Assembly (NCBI GenBank): GCA_002345425.1
Contig: DDWA01000002.1
Coordinates: 1 to 14,922 of the forward strand
DNA from: Caryophanales bacterium UBA2298
Lineage (GTDB): Bacteria > Bacillota_I > Bacilli_A > Izemoplasmatales > Hujiaoplasmataceae
Length of the DNA: 14,922 bases
Direction: 5' to 3'
Positions 6,451-12,824 of the stretch are shown here, piece by piece. The notes below the pieces were generated by a model that made no database searches, was not told the origin of the DNA, and saw only the letters and a program-made list of their open reading frames with translations. The position numbers were made by a program, and so were the translations under genes. Position 1 is the stretch's first letter; each line of letters opens with the position of its first letter.

Positions 6451-7950
6451 ATGAAAAAACACATTCTAGCTATTGATCAAGGAACAACTTCCTCTCGCGT
6501 TATAATTTTCAATGATGAAGGAAAAGTAATAGCTTTTCAAGCTAAAGAGTTTAAACAATATTTTCCTAAACCCGGATATGTTTTGCACGATCCTGAAGAA
6601 ATTTGGGAAAGTGTCCTTTTTTGTATGGAAAAAGCACTTTTAAAAGCGAAATTAAACATATCAAATATTGATGCAATCGGTATTACAAACCAAAGAGAAA
6701 CAACTTTAATTTGGGATAAAGAATCGTCAAAGCCTTTACATAAAGCCATTGTATGGCAATCATCCCAAACAAAAGAATATTGCGACGAATTAATTAATGC
6801 TGGTTATCAAGAAAAGTTTAAAAGCAAAACTGGTTTGTTAATTAACCCATATTTTAGTGCCAGTAAAATAAAGTGGTTGTTGGATAATGTTAAAAATGCT
6901 CGGGAATTAGCTTCAAAAAATCAACTAGCTTTTGGAACAATTGATTCATGGTTGATCTGGAAACTCAGCAACGGCGATTATCATATAACAGATTATTCCA
7001 ATGCATCGAGAACATTAATCTATAATATTTATGATTTAAAATGGGATGAAGAATTACTTGAAATTCTTGATATTCCAAATAATATTTTACCAAATGTCGT
7101 TGATTCAAGCGGTATCAACGCATATACAGATGAAAAAGTAATCGGTAAAAAAATTCCAATTTCAGGAATTGCTGGCGACCAGCAAGCAGCGCTCTTCGGA
7201 CAAACTTGCTTTAATATTGGCGATGTAAAAAATACTTACGGAACCGGCTGTTTTTTATTGATGAATACCGGATTAGAACCTAAACATTCTGAAAATGGGC
7301 TTTTGACGACTATTGCTTGGGGAGTTGACGGCAAGATAGAATATGCCTTAGAAGGTTCGATCTTTGTGGCAGGCAGCGCAATCCAGTGGCTTAGAGATGG
7401 ATTGGAAATCATTCATTCAGCCGAAGAGTCTGAAGAATTGGCAAGAAAGACAAAAAATAACCTTGGTGTTTACTTTGTACCAGCATTTGTAGGTTTAGGT
7501 ACACCTTATTGGGAAGAAGATGCTAGAGGCAGTTTCTTTGGTTTAACTAGAGGCGTTAGTAAAAATCACATTGTTCGATCCGCTCTTGAAGCTATAGCAT
7601 ACCAAACAAAAGATGTTGTTGAACTAATGGAAAAAGAAGCCCATATCAAATTAAGTGATCTTAAAGTTGACGGTGGTGCTTCAAAGAACGACTTTTTGAT
7701 GGAATTTCAATCAGATATTCTCAACTGCAACATCTATCGTCCTTTAATCAATGAAACAACAGCATTAGGCGCTTGTTACCTGGCAGGAATGGGAATTGGA
7801 CTTTGGACCAAAGAAGAAATAAAAAATAAATGGATGGTAGACAAGAAATTTACTCCAAACATGACTGAAAATAAACGAAATGAGTTATACTATAATTGGA
7901 AACGTGCTCTAAAAGCATGCGTTGCATTTGCTGACAAAGAAAATTATTAA
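6451..7950 (+). CDS. glpK: Glycerol kinase
   Basis: Phosphorylates glycerol to sn-glycerol 3-phosphate with ATP (FGGY kinase family). Motifs: AIDQGTTSSR at the N-terminus, TNQRET, GIAGDQQAALFGQ with the catalytic Asp at 243, NTYGTGCFLLMNTG, ALEGSIFVAGSAIQWLRDG, GLGTPYWEEDARGSFFGLTRG, and VDGGASKNDFLMEFQ in the C-terminal ATP domain. The length of 499 residues is normal. The ribosome site AGGAGG (6440-6445) is 5 bases from ATG 6451 and only 2 from ATG 6448, so 6451 is preferred. In Bacillus and Enterococcus GlpK a histidine in HFFG/HFYG just before IPIAG is phosphorylated by HPr; here that place reads DEKVIGKKIPISG with no His (about residues 227-239). No glycerol facilitator or G3P oxidase gene is adjacent. 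The DUF3137 gene follows 15 bases later. Confidence 0.97.
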   Translation: MKKHILAIDQGTTSSRVIIFNDEGKVIAFQAKEFKQYFPKPGYVLHDPEEIWESVLFCMEKALLKAKLNISNIDAIGITNQRETTLIWDKESSKPLHKAIVWQSSQTKEYCDELINAGYQEKFKSKTGLLINPYFSASKIKWLLDNVKNARELASKNQLAFGTIDSWLIWKLSNGDYHITDYSNASRTLIYNIYDLKWDEELLEILDIPNNILPNVVDSSGINAYTDEKVIGKKIPISGIAGDQQAALFGQTCFNIGDVKNTYGTGCFLLMNTGLEPKHSENGLLTTIAWGVDGKIEYALEGSIFVAGSAIQWLRDGLEIIHSAEESEELARKTKNNLGVYFVPAFVGLGTPYWEEDARGSFFGLTRGVSKNHIVRSALEAIAYQTKDVVELMEKEAHIKLSDLKVDGGASKNDFLMEFQSDILNCNIYRPLINETTALGACYLAGMGIGLWTKEEIKNKWMVDKKFTPNMTENKRNELYYNWKRALKACVAFADKENY

Positions 7951-7965
7951 CTGGGGGAATATTTT

Positions 7966-8856
7966 GTGATTGATAATAAAATATTTATAGAGTTTAATGA
8001 ACAAAAAAAGAAAAGTGAAAAAAAAGTTATTATAGCAATCATTTTTATAATAATCGCCGCAATTGGATTCTTGCTTTCAGAAACTGACTATAATATAGTT
8101 TTCTTTTATTTCGGTATAGCTTTTGGGCTTATCGGTGTAGTATATTTTACAATAGGCATGGTTGAATATGCGAAAATTAAAAAGAATTTTAAAAGTGAAG
8201 TTCTTGCAAATATGTTTAAAGCCATAATTCCTGATATTGCCTATTTGCCTGAAAGAGGTCTTTCAGAAATAGATACTTACTCTTCAGAATTTCTAAAACA
8301 TGCAGATCGATATCATTCTGAAGATTATATTTCTGGTAAAATTGGTGATGTTGACTTTGTTTCAAGCGATGTTCGACTGGAAGAAAGACACGTACAACAC
8401 ACTAAAAACGGAACAAGGGTTTACTACGTGACTTATTTTTTAGGAAGAGTATTTAGATTTGATTTTAATAAGAATTTCACCGGCAATTTGCAAGTTCTTG
8501 AAGCTGGTTCTCCATATTCACGCAGAAAATTTGAAAAAGTAAAAATGGAATCTGTTGATTTTAACAAAAAATTCAAAATATTCACTGAAGAAGAACTTAC
8601 TGCATTTTATATCTTAACACCAGATATTATGGAAGCGATTTTTAATCTTGAAAGAAGAAACCCAGGTAGAATTAGTATGTCATTCCTAGGTGATCATCTT
8701 TATGTTGCCATCAACAATAATCGCGACACATTTGAATTGCAAATGTTTAGAAAATTAGATGAAACAGTTATCGAAGAGTTTAAACAAGACTTATTAGTTA
8801 TTAAAGATTTTATTGTGTCTTTAAAACTTAATAATAAATTATTTAAGAAAGATTAG
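7966..8856 (+). CDS. DUF3137 family membrane protein
   Basis: The protein has 296 residues. A basic N-terminus is followed by two membrane segments (about 21-37 and 44-66) and then a large soluble domain of about 225 residues, probably cytoplasmic. The soluble part resembles DUF3137: FRFDFNKNFTGNLQVLEAG, then a segment like ILTPDIMEAIFNLERR, then FLGDHLYVAINNNRDTFE. Its biochemical function is unknown. DUF3137 genes are commonly found next to lemA, as here, and that context supports the call. Start: GTG 7966, with GGGGGA (7953-7958) 7 bases before it. The stop TAG (8854-8856) overlaps the lemA ribosome site, so the two genes are tightly coupled. The 15-base gap from glpK suggests co-transcription with it, though a functional link to glycerol use is not evident. 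Confidence 0.8.
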   Translation: MIDNKIFIEFNEQKKKSEKKVIIAIIFIIIAAIGFLLSETDYNIVFFYFGIAFGLIGVVYFTIGMVEYAKIKKNFKSEVLANMFKAIIPDIAYLPERGLSEIDTYSSEFLKHADRYHSEDYISGKIGDVDFVSSDVRLEERHVQHTKNGTRVYYVTYFLGRVFRFDFNKNFTGNLQVLEAGSPYSRRKFEKVKMESVDFNKKFKIFTEEELTAFYILTPDIMEAIFNLERRNPGRISMSFLGDHLYVAINNNRDTFELQMFRKLDETVIEEFKQDLLVIKDFIVSLKLNNKLFKKD

Positions 8857-8866
8857 GAGGATTTAT

Positions 8867-9454
8867 ATGTTAAATATTACTTTAAGCAGTATCGGCACAG
8901 GTGGAATTATTGGAATTGTATTAGTAGCTCTAATTCTAATTATTGTTTTCTGGTATATCGGGGTAATGAACCGCTTGCGCCAATTAGAATTAAAAGTTCA
9001 TGAAGCAGAATCAGGAATTGATGTAGCTTTAACAAAACGTTTTGACATGTTGACAAAGATGTTGCAAACAACAAAAGGTTATGCAAAACATGAATCTGAA
9101 ACTCTTGAAAAGGTCGTTAAATGGCGTTCTGGTATACCTCAAGACGCAACTTTAAAAGACAAAGAAGAATTCTTTAATCAATTGAATCAAGTTGCTCAAG
9201 GCATTAATGTTGTTGTCGAAAAATATCCTGACTTAAAAGCCAACACAGTATTTTTAGAACTACAATCTGCAGTTGCTAACACAGAAGAACATCTTCAAGC
9301 AGCTAGAAGACTTTATAATGCCAATGTTACAACAATTAACACTATCATCGTAACTTTTCCTCAAAGTATCGTTGCTAATATGATCAAGATGAAGAAAAAA
9401 CCTTATTTTGAAGCTGAAGAACAAAAACGTCAAGATGTTCAATTTGATTTCTAA
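8867..9454 (+). CDS. lemA: LemA family membrane protein
   Basis: LemA proteins have one N-terminal membrane helix (here about 11-32, GGIIGIVLVALILIIVFWYI) followed by a long helical soluble domain. The family signature is clear: NRLRQLELKVHEAESGIDVALTKRFDML, then FLELQSAVANTEEHLQAARRLYNANV and a C-terminal FPQSIVA segment. The length of 195 residues is typical. The role is not well established; the Listeria member was found through its presentation as an antigen, and the family is widely associated with the cell envelope. The ribosome site AGGAGG (8855-8860) is 6 bases before ATG 8867. It is the last gene of the glpK-DUF3137-lemA unit, followed by a strong terminator. Confidence 0.95.
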   Translation: MLNITLSSIGTGGIIGIVLVALILIIVFWYIGVMNRLRQLELKVHEAESGIDVALTKRFDMLTKMLQTTKGYAKHESETLEKVVKWRSGIPQDATLKDKEEFFNQLNQVAQGINVVVEKYPDLKANTVFLELQSAVANTEEHLQAARRLYNANVTTINTIIVTFPQSIVANMIKMKKKPYFEAEEQKRQDVQFDF

Positions 9455-9498
9455 AAAAATCAAAGAATCTTAACATATTTTAAAAAAAATATTTTATC

Positions 9499-9526
9499 AA
9501 GACAAGTAAATTTAACTTGTCTTTTT
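9499..9526 (+). terminator. Intrinsic terminator after lemA
   Basis: AAGACAAGT (9499-9507) and ACTTGTCTT (9515-9523) form a perfect 9-bp stem with a 7-base loop; a run of five T (9522-9526) follows directly. It ends the glpK-DUF3137-lemA transcript. Confidence 0.9.
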
Positions 9527-9608
9527 AAATTTCTAAAAACAGTTTATTTTTACAGATATTTTGACTTAATCTTCTAAATTCTAAGGTTATTATAATACCT
9601 GTGCAATT

Positions 9609-9617
9609 TGTTATAAT
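9609..9617 (+). promoter_or_regulatory. Candidate extended -10 promoter of ssb
   Basis: TGTTATAAT (9609-9617) is an extended -10. No good -35 lies 16-18 bp upstream. A near copy, TTATTATAAT (9587-9596), lies exactly 21 bp before TTGTTATAAT (9608-9617), so two stacked promoters are possible. A consensus-like TTGACT (9561-9566) is 24 bp from the upstream TATAAT (9591-9596), too far for a normal spacer. Confidence 0.5.
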
Positions 9618-9642
9618 TAGCACTAATCAAAGGAGGGTATTA

Positions 9643-9978
9643 ATGAATCAAGTTATTCTAGTAGGTCGACTAGTCAGTGATCCAGAACTAACAACTTTAG
9701 AAAGCGGAATGAAAGTTTCAACAATCAATTTAGCAGTAAAAAGAGCGTTTAAAAGTGGTGAAAGCAATCAATATGAAACAGACTTTTTCAAATGTACACT
9801 ATGGAGCGGAATCGCTGAAGCAACAACAAGTTATTGTCGTAAAGGCTACACAGTAGGAATTAAGGCGAGATTACAACAGAGAAACTACACTCAAGAAGAA
9901 AAAACAATCTTTTCTTATCCTGAGATAATCGTTGAAAAAATTACATTTATTAGTAAAAATCCTAATGAACAAGAATAA
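9643..9978 (+). CDS. ssb: Short single-stranded DNA-binding protein (SsbB-like, no acidic tail)
   Basis: Binds single-stranded DNA as an oligomer of OB folds. The fold is plain: NQVILVGRLVSDPELTTLESG, then NLAVKRAF, the FFKCTLWSGIAE segment, YCRKGYTVGIKARLQQRNY and a last strand EIIVEKITF. It has only 111 residues and ends NPNEQE, without the disordered linker and acidic DDxPF-type tail by which most SSBs recruit other repair and replication proteins. That size matches the short paralogue SsbB of Bacillus subtilis (competence-related) better than the main SSB encoded between rpsF and rpsR. Start: AAAGGAGGG (9629-9637) is 5 bases before ATG 9643. An upstream in-frame GTG at 9601 is rejected because it lies inside the promoter. 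The gene stands alone with its own promoter and terminator; a second, full-length ssb is expected elsewhere in the genome. Confidence 0.93.
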   Translation: MNQVILVGRLVSDPELTTLESGMKVSTINLAVKRAFKSGESNQYETDFFKCTLWSGIAEATTSYCRKGYTVGIKARLQQRNYTQEEKTIFSYPEIIVEKITFISKNPNEQE

Positions 9979-10002
9979 GTACCCAAGGGTACTTATTTTT
10001 TT
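9974..10002 (+). terminator. Intrinsic terminator overlapping the ssb stop codon
   Basis: AATAAGTACCC (9974-9984) is perfectly complementary to GGGTACTTATT (9987-9997); the innermost pair must open, giving about 10 bp with a CAAG loop. Seven T follow (9996-10002). The ssb TAA (9976-9978) is inside the left arm. Confidence 0.92.
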
Positions 10003-10013
10003 GTTGGTTTATC

Positions 10014-10041
10014 TTGGTTATATTTAAAAATATGATATAAT
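10014..10041 (+). promoter_or_regulatory. Promoter of the thyA-dfrA-plsC-chrA-chrA-PAP2-ycxB operon
   Basis: TTGGTT (10014-10019) and TATAAT (10036-10041) with a 16-bp spacer; TG at 10033-10034 makes it an extended -10. It lies just after the ssb terminator. No other convincing promoter is seen before the next terminator at 14875, so it probably drives seven genes. Confidence 0.7.
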
Positions 10042-10062
10042 TTTTAATAGAATATATAAGCG

Positions 10063-10106
10063 AGGAGGTAACATAACTTCATACGTTATATGAGTTATGA
10101 AACAAT
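10063..10106 (+). promoter_or_regulatory. thyA leader: strong ribosome site separated from the start codon by a hairpin
   Basis: AGGAGG (10063-10068) is the only good ribosome site before thyA but ends 38 bases from its ATG (10107). Between them CATAACT (10072-10078) pairs with AGTTATG (10093-10099), and CATA (10080-10083) pairs with TATG (10089-10092). One T (10079) is bulged and the loop is CGTTA. This makes 11 pairs. With the hairpin folded, only TAA and AAACAAT remain, 10 bases between ribosome site and start, a workable distance. That folding controls or enables thyA translation is inference; a DNA operator is the alternative. Confidence 0.6.
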
Positions 10107-10970
10107 ATGAGAGAATATTTAAATTTCTTACAACATATTTTAGATAATGGTGAGCAAAAACCCGATAGAACAAATACAGGAATAATCTCTACATTTGGTT
10201 ATCAAATGCGCTTTAATTTAACAGAAGGTTTTCCTCTATTAACTACTAAAAAGGTTCATTTCAAATCGATAGTTCATGAACTTTTATGGTTTATAAAAGG
10301 CGATACCAATATCAAATATTTAGTCGATAACAACGTAAGAATTTGGAATGAATGGCCATACCGGAATTTTAAAAATTCAAGTGATTTTCAAGGTGAAACT
10401 CAAGAGGAGTTCATCGATAAAATAAAAAATGATTTAGAATTTGCTAAAAAGCACGGAAATTTAGGGCCAGTTTACGGTAAACAATGGCGTGACTTCAATG
10501 GCTATGATCAACTTAAAGAAATCATTTCCGAGATAAAAAATAATCCTGAAAGTCGTAGGTTAATAATATCTTCATGGAATCCACCGCAAATTAAAGATAT
10601 GGCTTTACCTCCATGTCATATGATGTTTCAATTCTATGTCGCTAATGGTAAATTATCTTTACAAATGTATCAAAGAAGCGCTGATGCTTTCTTAGGTGTA
10701 CCATTTAATATTGCATCATACGCTTTGTTATTGATGCTAGTAGCTAAAGTTACTAACTTAATACCATATGAGTTAGTTCACACAGTAGGCGACGCTCACA
10801 TTTACTTAAACCACCTTGATCAAGTGAATACTCAACTAGCTAGAGAACCAAAAAAATTACCAAAATTAACTCTAGCAGATAAAAACAATATTGAAGATTT
10901 TACCTATGAGGACATTCAATTAATAGATTACAATCCTCATCCACTCATTAAAGGAAAGGTTGCTGTGTAA
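10107..10970 (+). CDS. thyA: Thymidylate synthase
   Basis: Makes dTMP from dUMP, using methylene-tetrahydrofolate as methyl donor and reductant, releasing dihydrofolate. The classical ThyA layout is complete: DRTGTG-like DRTNTGIIS, MRFNLTEGFPLLTTKKVHFKS, HELLWFIKGDTN, GPVYGKQWR, the phosphate-binding Arg pair SRR (150-151), the catalytic LPPCH with Cys170, QRSADAFLGVPFNIASY, HTVGDAHIYLNH and a C-terminal PHPLIKGKVAV. It has 287 residues, about 20 more than E. coli ThyA, because of an insert around residues 90-112. The start MREYLNFLQ aligns with MKQYLELMQ of E. coli, so ATG 10107 is right even though the ribosome site is far away across a hairpin. dfrA begins one base after the stop, matching the need to recycle dihydrofolate. 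Confidence 0.97.
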   Translation: MREYLNFLQHILDNGEQKPDRTNTGIISTFGYQMRFNLTEGFPLLTTKKVHFKSIVHELLWFIKGDTNIKYLVDNNVRIWNEWPYRNFKNSSDFQGETQEEFIDKIKNDLEFAKKHGNLGPVYGKQWRDFNGYDQLKEIISEIKNNPESRRLIISSWNPPQIKDMALPPCHMMFQFYVANGKLSLQMYQRSADAFLGVPFNIASYALLLMLVAKVTNLIPYELVHTVGDAHIYLNHLDQVNTQLAREPKKLPKLTLADKNNIEDFTYEDIQLIDYNPHPLIKGKVAV

Positions 10971-10971
10971 A

Positions 10972-11439
10972 ATGATTAGTATGATATTTGCGATGGATCC
11001 GACAGGATTAATCGGGAAAAATAATGATTTACCTTGGAATTACCCTGAAGATTTACAATATTTTAAATATATAACTTTAAATAAAACTGTCCTTATGGGA
11101 GTTACTACATTCGAATCAATTGTTTCAAGACTCAACAAACCTTTGCCTAATCGCAAGTCCATTGTTGCTTCTCTAGACAATTTTTCTTACCCTGGCGTTG
11201 AAGTCATTAACGACCTGATTCCGTTTTTAAAAGCTCCACATAATGAGGAGATTTTTGTTATCGGTGGGAAAACTATCTATGAAATAGCTCTTCCATATGC
11301 TGATAAGTTATATATTACCCATGTCAAAAAGGTCTATGAAGGAGACACCTACCTTGATATTGATCTTTCAAATTTTAAACTTATTAAGTCAGATGATAAC
11401 GAGGAACTTACCTTTTCAGTTTATGAAAGGATAAAATAA
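10972..11439 (+). CDS. dfrA: Dihydrofolate reductase
   Basis: Reduces dihydrofolate to tetrahydrofolate with NADPH, closing the cycle opened by ThyA. The protein has 155 residues. It begins MISMIFAMDPTGLIGKNNDLPW, has the catalytic acid D27 in YPEDLQYFK, the LPNRKS segment with the Arg that binds the folate glutamate, and VIGGKTIYE followed by YITHV. The loop that in E. coli reads MGRHTWES reads MGVTTFES (G43 V44 T45 T46) here, so the Arg44/His45 pair contacting the 2'-phosphate of NADPH is replaced. Arg98 of E. coli (GGGRVYE) is Thr here (GGKTIYE). A six-residue insert (VSRLNK) precedes PLPNRK. Start: ATG 10972, one base after the thyA stop, with GGAAAGG (10953-10959) upstream. The in-frame TTG at 10960 abuts that site and is not supported by homology. 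Confidence 0.95.
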   Translation: MISMIFAMDPTGLIGKNNDLPWNYPEDLQYFKYITLNKTVLMGVTTFESIVSRLNKPLPNRKSIVASLDNFSYPGVEVINDLIPFLKAPHNEEIFVIGGKTIYEIALPYADKLYITHVKKVYEGDTYLDIDLSNFKLIKSDDNEELTFSVYERIK

Positions 11440-11442
11440 CTA

Positions 11443-12267
11443 ATGTTAGCCATATTTCAGTTCATTATATCGATATGTTTAACTGTTTTATATGCAGTTA
11501 ATATTAATTTTACATTTGCACTAATCGATATTTCTAAAGTAATTTTAGTTTTTTTTGTCATTAATTTAATATTAACAATACTTGTTTTACTAACATTTGT
11601 TCTCTTAATTTATACCACTGAAAAATATAAACATGACAGTTTAAGTAAACACAAAATGTTCAATCCATTCAACGAGTATATATTTAATTTTTTATATCGA
11701 GTTAAACCGATTATTATTGACAAGGAGAATTTACCTCAAAACAATAATTTTATCGTATATTCAAATCATGTTGAATACACTGATCCACTATATGTAAAGC
11801 AAGTTTATAAAAACTATGCTTTAGCATATTTATCTAAAGTAGAACTCTTTAAATATCCGGTTCTGAAAAATATTTTAAGAGGTACCGGTTGTATACCTTT
11901 ATCAAGAAAAGTTGGCGATAGACAGGCATTACAAGCTGTTTTACAAGCAATTAAGCAAGTTAAAGCAGGACAACCTTTAGGTATTTTCCCAGAAGGTACA
12001 AGAAGTCATGCTAATATTATTGGAGAATTTAAAAGTGGTTCCTTTAAAATCGCCCAGAAAGCTCAAGCTGATATTTCTCCAGTAGTTTTATTCAATATGC
12101 ATAAAACGATCGATGTCTTTAAATTCTTTAAAGCTAAAGTATATATTAAAATTTTACCAATTATTCCATATGACAAATTCAAAGATATGGATACCAATGA
12201 ACTAAGTACATTCGTTCATGATTTAATAGAGGTGGAAATGAACACTCTTAAAGAAATGGACTATTAG
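11443..12267 (+). CDS. plsC: 1-acyl-sn-glycerol-3-phosphate acyltransferase (PlsC family)
   Basis: Transfers a second fatty acyl chain to lysophosphatidic acid, giving phosphatidic acid, at the cytoplasmic membrane. Two N-terminal membrane helices (about 1-20 and 32-57) precede the catalytic domain, as in many Bacillota PlsC-like proteins. The acyltransferase block I motif NHX4D is NHVEYTD (108-114), the GTGCIPLSRK segment follows, and block III is FPEGTRS (182-188). The length of 274 residues is normal for the type with an N-terminal membrane part. ATG 11443 is 3 bases after the dfrA stop, with AAGGA (11427-11431) 11 bases upstream, a weak site suggesting coupling to dfrA translation. A PAP2 phosphatase lies three genes downstream in the same operon and could use the product. 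Other acyl acceptors in the same superfamily cannot be excluded. Confidence 0.92.
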   Translation: MLAIFQFIISICLTVLYAVNINFTFALIDISKVILVFFVINLILTILVLLTFVLLIYTTEKYKHDSLSKHKMFNPFNEYIFNFLYRVKPIIIDKENLPQNNNFIVYSNHVEYTDPLYVKQVYKNYALAYLSKVELFKYPVLKNILRGTGCIPLSRKVGDRQALQAVLQAIKQVKAGQPLGIFPEGTRSHANIIGEFKSGSFKIAQKAQADISPVVLFNMHKTIDVFKFFKAKVYIKILPIIPYDKFKDMDTNELSTFVHDLIEVEMNTLKEMDY

Positions 12268-12278
12268 GAGAAAACATT

Positions 12279-12824
12279 ATGTTATTTACATTATTCTGGA
12301 CCTTCTTTAAAATTGGATTATTTACTTTTGGCGGGGGATACGCAATGATCCCTTTTATTCATCAATATGCAGTAGAAAAATACAAATGGATCACTGATGA
12401 TGAATTCTTGGATATTATTGCCATAGCAGAATCAACTCCAGGACCAATAGCAATAAATTCCGCTACATATATCGGTTACAAAGTAAAAGGTGTAGGTGGA
12501 TCAGCTTTAGCGACCCTAGGGGTTGTTTTACCATCAATAGTTATAATTACACTAATTGCAGCCTTTTTTATGCAATTCAAAGATAATGTTTATGTTGAAT
12601 ACACTTTTAAGGGAATCAGAATAGGTGTAGCTATCTTAGTATTAAATGCTGCGATAAGGATGTACAAGAAATTAGACAAAAATCTTTTAAGTTTCTTTTT
12701 AATTTTAGTTGGTTTTGGACTAATTCTTTTTGAAATTTTACCAGTTATCTATGTAATTTTAATCGGTGGCATAACAGGCATTATCTATCAACTTGTAAAA
12801 GTAAGAGGTGAAGATAATGTTTAG
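12279..12824 (+). CDS. Chromate transporter (CHR) family half-size protein, first copy
   Basis: A membrane protein of 181 residues. It opens with the CHR-domain signature FFKIGLFTFGGGYAMIP (residues 9-25) and continues with the AESTPGPIAINSATYIGY segment, both characteristic of PF02417, and is rich in hydrophobic helices. Short-chain CHR proteins occur as neighbouring pairs (YwrA/YwrB in Bacillus subtilis) thought to assemble as heterodimers that correspond to the two halves of full-length ChrA. The real substrate in a non-metal-exposed organism is unknown; some members export chromate. The ribosome site AGGAG (12266-12270), which overlaps the plsC stop, is 8 bases before ATG 12279. Its last 8 bases overlap the start of the second copy, so the pair is translationally coupled. 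Confidence 0.92.
   Translation: MLFTLFWTFFKIGLFTFGGGYAMIPFIHQYAVEKYKWITDDEFLDIIAIAESTPGPIAINSATYIGYKVKGVGGSALATLGVVLPSIVIITLIAAFFMQFKDNVYVEYTFKGIRIGVAILVLNAAIRMYKKLDKNLLSFFLILVGFGLILFEILPVIYVILIGGITGIIYQLVKVRGEDNV

Noticed and set aside
9601..9642. In-frame GTG extension of ssb by 14 codons
   Set aside because: The stretch holds the extended -10 box and the ribosome site AAAGGAGGG, and the family start NQVILVGRL follows ATG 9643.
10090..10110. Six-codon leader ORF (MSYETI) ending in TGA across the thyA ATG
   Set aside because: Its ATG lies inside the leader hairpin, 21 bases from the ribosome site, and its TGA stop would be the only one in the window. Possible, but not supportable as a gene.
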